Source: Gordius sp. MW1 (lineage: Eukaryota > Nematomorpha > Gordioida > Gordea > Gordiidae). From it: a stretch of DNA of 64,000 nucleotides. The DNA lies in contig OZ038530.1 in the NCBI GenBank assembly GCA_964036665.1, forward strand, positions 6,338,501-6,402,500, written 5' to 3'. The notes below the pieces were generated by a model. It was given only the letters and a program-made list of their open reading frames with translations, ran no database searches and was not told where the DNA came from. The stretch's first letter is position 1, and the number at the start of each line of letters is the position of its first letter. Shown in pieces: positions 11,101 to 23,100 of the stretch. A program made the position numbers and the translations under genes.

Positions 11101-14100
11101 CTATCAAATCATGAAAGTATATCCTGTTTTGCTCACTCCCTTCAATTAGTTATACAAAAATGCATGTTAGGGCAAGAGAATATACTTAATCTTCTAACAA
11201 AGTCAAGAAGATTAGTGACACATTCCTCCCTATCAAATTTTAAATTGGATAAAATTCAAATGAAATTTAACCTACCCCAACACAAATTAATTCAAGATGA
11301 GCCCACACGCTGGAACTCATCCTATCTAATGATTGAAAGGTTATTGGAACAGAAGGAGGCTTTAACTCTGTATACTCTACAAAACACTGTTCCTGTGTTT
11401 ATAGATACTAATGAATGGATCCTTATGGAGAAATTGATGTTGGCCTTGGAACCTTTCTTTAGAGTTACAAAGGAATTGAGTTACACCAAATGTTTAATAT
11501 GTGTGACTATACCTTTTGTTGAAATTTTAAATAAAGAATTAGCTACATATGATAATATTTCTGATATGTGTTTAAAACAATTTAGAACAACCATGACAAA
11601 TGAATTAGTTGAAAGGTAATTTATATATTTACCAAGGATTTGTAATAGCTTATTTATAATTAGGTTTTCATACATATACCAAAATGACAATTTTGTCATA
11701 GCAACAATTTTGGATCCAAGATGTAAAAATATTTTCTTGCCTGGATCTGTTGAGTATAGATCACGGTTAGTTAAAGCATATAAGGATACTGAAAGTAATG
11801 TGGCGTCCTCATCTACACCTATTTTGCCAGGTAAGGTATATAATTGTACTTCTAAAATAATTATTAGAGAACGACGAACCATTATTACCTGTGAAACAAC
11901 TTACGAAAACAAAGAAATTTAATATATGGGATACATATAATAAAACAGTGGATTCAATGGCTGGAACTATTGATACAAACATCATCATAGGTATTTATGT
12001 ACTATCAATCCATTATAATTTATAAAGTTAGTTTCCAATAATGGTAGTTTAGTACTAAATAAATACTTAGCTCGTTTATACACAGAAATTTGGAGGCCAT
12101 CTTAGTGGTGTCAGAAGTGGGATCTGAACCCACGCCCTCATTCGAGGACCAAAACTTGAGTCTGGTGCCTTAGACCGCTCGCCTAAACTACCATTATTGG
12201 AAACTAACTTTATAAATCATCATAGGTATATTTACTTAGCTAATATTGATTTTCATTTTAAGGTGATCCGTGTTTATTGGAATTAGACCTATATCTCAAA
12301 ACACCAATTTACAAGGGTAATAGAATCATAAACGAAACATCAATGGGATCATATGTAAATCCATTAGAATATTGGGCAACAAATAGTTCCGATTTGCCAA
12401 TATTAGCAACACTGGCCAAAAAATATCTGTCGTCACCCGCCACATCTATCCCTTCTGAATCTATTTTTAGTTTAACTGGTGATATTGATAGTCCACATAG
12501 AAGATCTCTTCTACCGGAGACTATTGAAAAATTACTATTTATGAAATTTTTTTTAGAATATTTTAAATAAAGCTTTATAAATATTAACATGTGTCATTTT
12601 TATAAGATGTAAAATATCGGTATCGGTATATTTATTTAAATATCGGTAGTATCGGTATCGGTTAAAAATTTAATATCGGTGCAGCCCTAGCCTTAACCTT
12701 CCCCAACACAATTTCAAGAATCCCTAGGGATGCTCGCCCGGCTACTTAACAGTTTTTAATCAATCTTATAACTTCCATAACAAACTCTCCCTCAAATCTT
12801 ACTAACTGGGATAAACTTTTCAGGCTTACCTTTCACACCTTATTTGTAAGAGGACCCAACGTTGAAAATCTGTTCAAACATATTAAGGACTCCTTTTTAA
12901 ATTTCCATATTGATAATATTTTTAAAAATACCCCCCAGCATAAACAATCCCCAAACTCCTCCACTGCCAAGCAAACTGCTAAACAAATTTTTAAAAAAAT
13001 TGATAATTTTAACCCCAAAAGAGCTCTAAGAATTTTTATGACAATGACTCAATTGCTCCTTACTCCCTTGATTCATACCAACAACTTAAATCTAAACATC
13101 CCACATCCTCATCGGCAAATCGACTCCCTACCTCAGCCTCTTCCATAAAATTAGACTCATCCAACATTCGGGAAGCCATCAATTCCTTTCCCATCGACTC
13201 TGCAGCAGGCCTTAATGGTTTCCGCCCCGTTTATTTACAAGACCTGATTAACCTCCAAAACGTGAGCGCTGCAATTTTACTCAACTCTCTAACGTCCCTA
13301 TGCAATTTAATTGTCAACGGTAATATTCCTACCGAAAAATCCCTATATTGTTCGGCGCTAAACTCATCGCTATCAAAAAACCTGATAATTCGGTAAGACC
13401 CAATGCTATTGGCAGTGTTTTCCGACGTATTATATCTAAACTAGGGCTGCACCGATATCAAATTTTTAACCGATACCGATATACCAATATTTAAATAAAT
13501 ATACCGATACCGATATTTTACATCTTATAAAAATGACACCTGTTAATATTTATAAAGCTTTATTTAAAATATTCCAAATTTTTTTTCATAAATAGTAATT
13601 TTTCAATAGTCTTCGGTAGAAGAGATCTTCTATGTGGACTATCAATATCACCAGTTATACTAAAAATAGATTCAGAAGGGATAGATGTGGCGGGTGACGA
13701 CAGATATTTTTTGGCCAGTGTTGCTAATATTGGCCAATCGGAACTATTTGTTGCCCAATATTCTAATGGATTTGCATATGATCCCATTGATGTTTCGTTT
13801 ATGATTCTAATACCCTTGTAAATTGGTGTTTTGAGATATAGGTCTAATTCCAATAAACACGGATCACCTTAAAATTAAAATTAATATTAGCTAAGTAAAT
13901 ATACCTATGATGATGTTTGTATCAATAGTTCCAGCCATTGAATCCACTGTTTCATTATATGTATCCCATATATTAAATTTCTTTGTTTTCGTAAGTTGTT
14001 TCACAGGTAGTAATGGTTCGTCGTTCTCTTAATAATTATTTTAGAAGTACAATTATATACCTTACCTGGCAAAATAGGTGTAGATGAGGACGCCATATTA

Positions 14101-17100
14101 CTTTCAATATCCTTATATGCTTTAACTAACCGTGATCTATACTCAACAGATCCAGGCAAGAAAATATTTTTAAATCTTGGATCCAAAATTGTTGCTATGA
14201 CAAAATTGTCATTTTGGTATATGTATGAAAACCTAATTATAAATAAGCTATTACAAAACCTTGGTAAATATATAAATTACCTTTCAACTAATTCATTTGT
14301 CATGGTTGTTCTAAATTGTTTTTAACACATATCAGAAATATTATCATATGTAGCTAATTCTTTCTTTAAAATTTCAACAAAAGGTATAGTCACACTTATT
14401 AAACAATTGGTGTAACTTAATTCCTTTCCTTTGTAACTCTAGAGAAAGGTTCCAAGGCCAACATCAATTTCTCCATGAGGATCCATTCATTAGTATCTAT
14501 AAACACAGGAACAGTGTTTTGTAGAGTATACAGAGTTAAAGCCTCCTTCTGTTCCAATAACCTTTCAATCATTAGATAGGATGAGTTCCAGCGTGTGGGC
14601 TCATCTTGAATTAATTTGTGCTGGGGTAGGTTAAATTTCATTTGAATTTTATCCAATTTAAAATTTGATAGGGAGAAATGTTTAAAATGGGTCACTAATC
14701 TTCTTGACTTTGTTAGAAGATTAGGTATATTCTCTTGCCCTAACAGGCATTTTTGTATAACTAATTGAAGGGAGTGAGCAAAACAGGATATACTTTCATG
14801 ATTTGATAGTCTACAGCCTGCTGCTATATTCCTACCATTATCTCTAACGATAAGATGAACAGAATTTTTCTTTATTCCCCAATAGGTAAATAAATCTGCT
14901 ATCAATGAAAGTATTTAATGTCCTCTGTTTAAAATGATATTTGTTGTCTATATAATGTGAAGTTAGACAAAACAAAGAATCTTGACCAGAATCACGGGTC
15001 CATATATCAATTGTAAAGCTTAGGTGCTTTTCAACACTCAGCTCTTCTTTAATTTTTTGTGATAAATCTTCATAAAATATATTTAATAAACTGCTGAAAT
15101 ACTTCCTACTGGGGATTGTATATTGGGGAGATAAATGATTTATTAAATTAACAAATCCTTTGTCAGACACCACAGATAGTGGTTGGTTGTCTTTACAGAT
15201 CATCTCTAATATTAATTGATGTATAATTTTGGAATTGTGATTATTAATATCCCACTTTTTTACATTGTTGAAAAGGTCTTTAATTTTTGGTTGAACTAAT
15301 TTGGAATCAGATTTGAAGTTATTATCAGTCAATGTCTTTGATTTCTCCTCTAATAATAATTGTTTATATTTTATTGGATGATAATTAAGGATATGTTTTC
15401 TAAGATTTGTGGTGTTAAAATTAATTGATGTCTTGCCACCTCTTAAACTTTTTTATTGCAGTTATCAATTGTACAGACTGCAATATGTGCTGAGTTTTCA
15501 TCAATTATAAAATAATTCCAAATTAATGACTTGCTTTTAGACCTAAATATAATTTAATTTAAATAAAGTCAATGTAAGGCCATTTGAATTAATAATACAC
15601 AACATAGAATGTTATTCTAATTTAAAATATTTTAAATGCTTTGTTGATAAATATTATATAATATATATATTAAAAATCGTATATACAATATATAATATAA
15701 AAATAAATACATTATATTATAAATTTTAAATATAAACTAACTTACATAATAATATAAATAAGTGGTGGTAGAAATTTGAATGAATGAATCAATGAAAAAA
15801 TAAATTAGATTTAACAGCAATTAAGTAAAATTTAATTTAAAAAGTATGTAGATATACAGCTCTAACAAATATAAAATATTTGTAAAAAATGTTTCAAGTA
15901 TCGGTATCGGTCGATTAATAACCGATACCGATATCGTTAAAAAATCGTGATATCGGTACCGATATCGGTGCAGCCCTATACATAAGCATATTCTTTTCAC
16001 TTCAAAAGTAGATGTTGAAAAAAAAACAGGGGAAAATATTTTAAGAGAAATATCTTTAAATTTTGAAAAACTTCACATCCCTAAGGAATACATGAGATGG
16101 ATAACTTAGGTTACCGATCAGGGTTCTAACATGGTCAATGCCTTGCAAAATCATAAGCGAATGGATTGCACGTCCCATTTACTGAATACAGTACTACGAA
16201 ACGTATTCAATAAAAATGATTTTACATTCCATTACCCTCAAATTAATGACTTTATACAAGCATGCAAAAAGCTAACGACATATATCAAGCAAAGTGGCAA
16301 AAATAAATATTTAAATCATACATTGCATCAAGCAATAGAAACAAGATGGACCTCCAGACTCGACATGTTTGAAAGCATATTGAAGGAGTATAAGGAACTG
16401 ACCACATATCTAACTTCTATAGATATGCCATAGAAGATAGATGTGATTGATAAAAATTTGATAGAAGTACTCCGGCCGTTTAAAACGGCTTCTTTAGTTC
16501 TGGAAGCTGATAAACACCCAACCTTTCACAATAGATTCAATATTACCAATTACTCAGTGATCTTTCACAATCAGACCACGAGCAAACTGATGATTTTGAA
16601 GAACATCACGAAATTAATGATCTTAAAAAAGATATTTGTACTACCCTCAAGTCAAAATTTCTAATCACAACAACATAAAATTGCCACATTTTTATGCCCA
16701 AATTATAGCAAACTCAGGATGCTCCCCCCAAATGAGCGAGTAGGCGTAATTAATTAAATAAGATCCACACTAGCGTCTAAGGATTTTTTGGTAGATTCTG
16801 CAACTGAGATTGAAAATTATGCGGCAAGTAGTAGTGATAGTCAGCCTCAAAAAAAAAGACAAAAAAGTAAATAACATACATTTAAATATGTATATATTTT
16901 AGAATAGTTAATCAATGGGAAGATGAGCAGGAAGAAGATAAAGCCCCCGATGAAATCACAATTTACCTTTCGTTAAAAAATAAAGATTGCAAATATGATT
17001 CAAAAAAGATTTGCTGAAATGGTGGGGTTCATATCAAACAGTCCTGCCAAGGCTTTATAAGCTGGCAAATAAAGTTTTAGCTATACCTGCTACCTCTACC

Positions 17101-20100
17101 ACTTCGGAAAGAAATTTCTCGGTGGCTGGAAGAACATTAGAAGAAAGAAGAACGTGAGTTAAACCAGAAAATTTAAATTCTTTATTATTTTTATATGATA
17201 ATATGGAATTAGTCAAATAAAATTTTATATTTACTTCAGGTCTATTAAAATTGCTATACCTTATTTTTATGTGTTTTGAATTTAATCACCAATAAAAAGT
17301 TCTGTTCGTAAAATTTTAATTTGAAAATTTCGGATCGGATCGGATCGTATTTAGATTTTAAAAAACTCGGATCGGATCGGATTTAGATTTTAAAAAAACT
17401 CGGATCGGATGGATATAAAATTTTTCAAAAACCCCTCGGATCGGATCAAAACCTCTAGTTTCAATAGATATGTTAATCGTTAATGTAATATTTACATAAA
17501 CACGTTTGTGGTTACTATAATAAAAATATCGTTTTTCCCTTCAATAGATTATACCTAACATTATCAACTTTCGTTGGATAACTAATAATTATAGTAAAAG
17601 TAAGGTAATACTTGTCACGACGTCACGTGCCTCAAATTCGAATGTTATATGCTTGTAAAAGGAGAGACGTTGTATCTCGACTCTTAGACTTGAATTAGGG
17701 TCGGAGAGTTGTTTGGAATAAATGGAGACTGCTTTGTCATAATAAATGTTGGCAAGTGCGAGAGGATGCTTAGAGATGTTTGCATTATTCTAATATATAC
17801 GTATGAAACATTGCAATTCACAATTATATAAATATATCAGAGACCAGATTTGCCCGGCCCGGCCCACTGCCCGGCCGGCCCACGGGCCGGGCAACTGTCG
17901 CAAATTTTAACTTTCGGGCGGGCCCGGGCGGGCACCATAACAAGATTCGGGCAGTTCGGGCTCAATTTTGTTTTTAAAATAATGTAATATATTGTTTTTG
18001 TCTATATTTTGCCTTTAATTGATTTCATAATGTTTGTGAATCCTAGTTCTCATTTTAAAAAAAATTAAAAGTGAAGATAAAATTTTTAAAAATATAACGA
18101 TATTAGTGCTAAAAATTTTAAAACACACCATTTCGAAACGGGTAGCTGGGATAATTCGGGCATTTCCGCGGACACATAGAAGGGTTCGGGCGGGCAGATT
18201 AATTATAAAATCGGGCCGAACCGGATTCGGGCAGAAAAATTCTAACAAATCTGACCTCTGATATATATATATATAAACTCGGGCCTTCGGCCCTCGTGGG
18301 AAGAGGGATTCCTTTCGTAATTCTGATTAATTTAGAAGTTGATAAATAAGAATGAATGAAAGAAAATATTTCCTCAATAAATAATAAAGTATTATTAAGT
18401 GTTTTGAAAAAAAATAACCATTGGCCAAAGTATTTATAAATCGAAATTTTTTTTTCGTTTTTAAATTGGTATATTAGGTTACCATTGATAATGACCCTAT
18501 GCCCTATCCTACAAGGGCCTATGCCTCTACTTTATGATAGTATATTATATAATTGCAATAAAATAAATAAATAATTTGTATATTTACTTGTTTTTTGTAA
18601 CAACTTTTGCATTCTTTTTTTTTATTTTTAATAAATACTTATTTCTAAATTTTAGGCGATTTGACATTAATTCATAATACTCAAAACTTGAAGATTCTTT
18701 TTTTTATTTAATAAATATGTTTTTTGATTGACCATTGCCCCCCCTTTAAGCATTCTCGCCCCTTCCCACCTTTCTCGCCCATAAATTGCATAGCAAATAT
18801 GCTACTTTTATACGGAGTATAAAAGAGTTTCCCCTTCCCTTCCCCTACTCCATTCCCCCCTCCCCCTTCCCACGAGGGCCGAAGGCCCGAGTTTATATTA
18901 ATTGCTATGCAATTTATGGGCTCGTTTTTTGCTGTCCGTCCGTCGTCCACCATTATTAGCGCCAGCTTTGTGACCTGGAGGTCTCGAGTTCAATCCCGGG
19001 AGAGGGCGAATTTTTTTTTTAAATTAAATTAATAAATTGTTCTTGTTAATACTATTGATAATATGACTTTTTGACCGTCCGCTGGCTACTGATCAATGAA
19101 AAAAATGAATATTGGCCAGATAAATCGAAATTTTATTTTTTCGTTTTTGAATTGGGTATATTAGGTTAACATTGATGATTACCCTATGCCCTTTCCTACA
19201 AGGGCCTATGCCTCTACTGATATGGGTCCCTGTGCCCCTACAAAAGCCTATGCCTCTACTGATGTGGGTCCCTGTGCCCCTACAAAAGCCTATGCCTCTA
19301 CTAATGTGGGTTCGAATCCCGGAGAGAGCAAAATTTTTATTTGTTTTTAATTAAATTAATATATTGTTCTTGTTAATACCCTTGATAATATGACTTTTTA
19401 ACCGTGCCCTGACTACTGACCAATGGAAAAAAATGACCATTGGCCAAATTGTGAATCGGAATTTTTTTTCGTTTTTTTTCAAATTAATATATTGTTTATG
19501 TTAATACCATTGATAATATGACTTTTTGGCCGTCCGCTGGCTGCTGCCCTACAAAAGCCTATGCCTCTACTAATGTGGGTTCGAATCCCGGAGAGGGCAA
19601 AATTTTTATTTTTATTTAAATTAAATTAATATACTGTTTTTGTTAATACCATTGATAATGTGACTTTTTGGCCGTCCGCTGGCTACTGACCAATGAAAAA
19701 AATGACCATTGGCCAAAGTATAAATCAAAATATTTTTTTCGTTTTTTTTTCAAATTAATATATTGTTTTTGTTAATACCATTGATAATATAGCTTTTTGG
19801 CCGTCCGCTGGCTGCTGACCAATGAAAAAATGACCATTGGCCAAAGTATAAATCGAAATATTTTTTTCGTTTTTTTTTCAAATTAATATATTGTTTTTGT
19901 TAATACCATAGATAATATGGCTTTTTGGCCGTCCGCTGGCTGCTGACCAATGAAAAAAATGACCATTGGCCAAAGTATAAATCGAAATTTTTTTTAGTTT
20001 ATTTTTGACTAGTTTGTATTTATAGACCGTCTCTGGGTACTGACCAATGGAAAAAAATGACCATTGGCCAAATTGATTCGATTTTTTTTTCGTTTTTTCA

Positions 20101-23100
20101 TAGACCGTCTCTTGGTACTGACCAATAAAAAAATGACCATTGGCTAAATTGTTTTTAAGTAAAGACTAAAATTTCAAAAATGCTCCTTCCAAAATCTTAT
20201 TAATTAGTTATTTATTTGATGATCAAAAAACGCCTATTGATGAAGTATTTTAAATCAGTGGTTCTTAACCTTTTCATATACGCGGCACCCCAAATATTTT
20301 ATAATTTTTTTGCGGCCCCCCCCCCATTTTTTTCATAATAATAAATTGGTATGAAAAATGAACTAGTTTGAAAAATTTTCCCGTAAAAACACCAGACTGC
20401 CCCAGGAAGTAGATATCATTCTACATAATATTCATACTTTTATCATTAAACATATTTGTCCAAAATTTTCTGATAGAACCCATCAGGGTTTTATAACTAA
20501 ATTGCCTGCCAAGGCCAGCCAAAACCCTTTAATTGCCCAATTCACTAATTTTAGATAGTCGAGACCTTTTTTTTTGCTCTCAGGAAATTTTTTTTGAATC
20601 TGCCCCCCCCCCCTATGTATGTATGTATGTATGTATGTATGTATGTATGTATGTATGTATGTATGCCGCCACCAATTTTGGAAAACTACCAGACCGATTT
20701 GGCTCAAAATTTCACAGTTTATTCCTGCCACTCCGGAGCGTGTTTTAAGATATGTTCCAGCCAAATCGGTCGAGTAGTTTTCGAGATATTGGGTTTTATG
20801 CGTTTTGACGTTGTATCGAACGTCAATCAAACGCCCTCATCACTTACTGCTGCGTATCATCTATCGTGTAGGTTGGTGATAAATGCAGTAGGCATGTGTT
20901 GCGGAAAATGAAAACTTTATACGCACTTTGAAACATATCAAAGCCATTTTTTGCTTATTTTTCTTCACGTCAATTATTATTATTATTATAGGACGGTCGT
21001 GTCCCCCCCCCCTCCTGCGTGGCTAAATAAATTAAAAAATCTAATTTTGTCATTTTTTGCACGTTAAATAAGAAGAAAAATGAAAATACTTTTAACAAAG
21101 TGCCAATAAATGTTGATATATCCATGGGCGTACCCAGGTTTTGAATTAGGGGAGGGGGGCAGATTAAAAAAAAGGTCTTGACTACCCAAAAATTTTCCTG
21201 AGAGCAAAAATAAATAAAAAAAGGTCTCGACTATCCAAAAAATTTCCTGCGACCGTAATTTAAATTTCATTTTACCAAAATAATTTATATTTATGTGTAA
21301 ATTCGCTAATACGCATCTGTATTATTTTGAGTTAAGTTCAAATAGGAAGGGGGGTAGCCGCGCCGCCTGCTCCCGCCTGGCTAATTAAGGGGGGGGGGTA
21401 AAACATAATTTTTTTAATTTTTAAGGGTTTTTGTATTGAAATCCTTCTTTTTTTAAATTAGGAAGGGGGCAGCCGCGCCCCTTGCTTCCCCCTGGCTAAT
21501 TAGGGGGGGGGCAGCCTCCCCCCTGGCTACGCCCATGATTATGATATTGTTTCTTAATTACATAAAAATAAAAAAAATTGCTTGAAGGGCCAGGGGGCCA
21601 AAGATTTTTTCCTTGGGGGGGGGGGGCCATGGAGCCAGGTTTTCTCTCTTGGGTGGGCCTGGGCCTTGGACCCTCTTTAACTATTCGTTTAAAATTTTTT
21701 GCATAATAAACAATTACCAATTATATTTGATATATTCCTAATCTATTGAAATTTATCTATATGCCCCCCCTCCCTAATTAGCCAGGGGGCAGAGGGCGCG
21801 GCTGCCCCCTCCCTATTTAAAAAAAGGATCAAATTTCAATACAAATACCCTTAAAAATTAAAAAAAAAATTATATTTTGCCCCCCCCCTAATTTAAATTA
21901 CGCTCGCAGGAAAATTTTTGGATAGTCAAGCAAAATTTTTAATAATCTGTTTCCCCCCCCCCCCCCCCAATTCAAAACCTGGGTACGCCCATGATATACA
22001 TTCTGCTAATACATCCGGGTAAATGGCAAAACAACGTTTGATTTTTCGTTAAATAAACTATATGCGTATCCGTATCCGCCTTTTGTTTATATTTTATCAT
22101 AAAGACCAGGCGCAATATTTTTTTTTGATTATAGGTAAATATGACTTAAAAAAGTTTGCTTAATGAAAATTTAAATTCGAACATTATTGCGGTAAATTTT
22201 GTGTTTTTAACCACCCTTAAAAATATCAATTATTTGTTATTTTTAGTTAAATAAACTATATGCGTATCCGTATCCGCCTTTTGTTTATATTTTATCATAA
22301 AGGCGCGATATTTTTTTTTGATTATAGGTAAATTTGACTTAAAAAAATTTGCTTCGTGAAAATTTAAATTCGAACATTATTGAGGTAAAATTTTGTGTTT
22401 TTAACCACCTTTAAAAATATCAATTATTGTTGTTTTTCGTATAGTTGAGTTTTTAAAAAAAGTTTTTGGTAGTTTTAAATTTTCTTATTTAAATTTTTTA
22501 ATTTTTTTTAAATTTTTTTAATATGGCAAAACAACGTTTGCCGGGTCAGCTAGTATATATATATATATATATATGAATGGAGATGGGGTTATTACCTTCT
22601 TACTACCGGATTTATGCACATGGCCGTCCTTTGCTCCTTCCCCAACTATTTTTTTGCAGAGTAATGTCTTTTCGAAGTATGCAGTCCCGGTGTCGTAGTA
22701 AAGCGAGGCAATCTTTGACAAGTGCTGGGGGTCGGTGGTAAAGTGAGAGGATACATGGTCCAACAGTTCGTTGGCGCACCTCAAACAACTAAGTATTTCT
22801 TCGTTGGCCTATTAAAATTATAAGAACAGCACTGATGTTAAACTTATATAAATTATTAAAGCGATTTAAATAAAAGAATAACGTACTTTTTCAACTGTAT
22901 ATTTTACGAGAAGAATGTTAATAATCTAGTCGCTTTCCCTCAAAATTAAATTATGCGTGTGTCTCAATATAACAAGGGACACGTTTAATAAAAATAGCGG
23001 CCAAGTCCACAGAGCTCAATGAATAGAATGTCATTTCCCATACTAAGGCATTGAAATATTTTAGTCAACGGTTAATGACAAAAACAGAGCTAAAATACAA

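Larger units (their letters stand above)
10372..12570 (+). pseudogene. hAT transposase (BED-finger type), copy 1, broken
   Basis: Order: BED-type finger at 10,372-10,560, catalytic-region segments (LSFTIDIWTRDSGQDSLF; DEPTRWNSSYLMIERLL), and the C-terminal dimerisation segment (SIPSESIFSLTGDI) ending at about 12,570. The BED finger has TYR where copy 2 has the first Cys (VYTIDNC against VCTIDNC). Two small deletions near 11,040 and 11,070, absent from copy 2, break the frame after LGNKE. Another frame change near 11,010 is shared by both copies, so it is older or marks an intron. A tRNA-derived insertion interrupts the region before the dimerisation domain. Confidence 0.85.
9939..12689 (+). 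mobile_element. hAT transposon, copy 1 (complete ends)
   Basis: The ends TAGGGCTGCACCGATATC and GATATCGGTGCAGCCCTA-like are inverted. The flanks are a perfect 8-bp duplication, GCCTTAAC, at 9,931-9,938 and 12,690-12,697, the length expected for hAT. Subterminal CGATACCGATA-type repeats lie at both ends. The element is 2,751 bp, of which 221 bp is a secondary tRNA-derived insertion. Confidence 0.92.
9862..13441 (+). pseudogene. Reverse-transcriptase fragment split by a hAT insertion
   Basis: The pieces 9,862-9,938 and 12,698-13,441 are contiguous once the hAT element and one 8-bp duplication are removed. The second piece reads IFKKIDNFNPKRALRIFM and then IDSAAGLNGFRPVYLQDL. The latter pattern (S-A-G-L-D/N-G-x-R-P-x-x-L-x-D) is typical of a retroelement reverse-transcriptase family in invertebrates. 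A frame change separates the two parts, and the sequence stops at the second hAT copy at GSVFRRIISKL, so the catalytic core is gone. Confidence 0.6.

Noticed and set aside
20533..20911. Proteins with (Met-Tyr-Val-Cys) or (Thr-Tyr-Ile-His) repeats
   Set aside because: All are translations of the TATG microsatellite and its complement.
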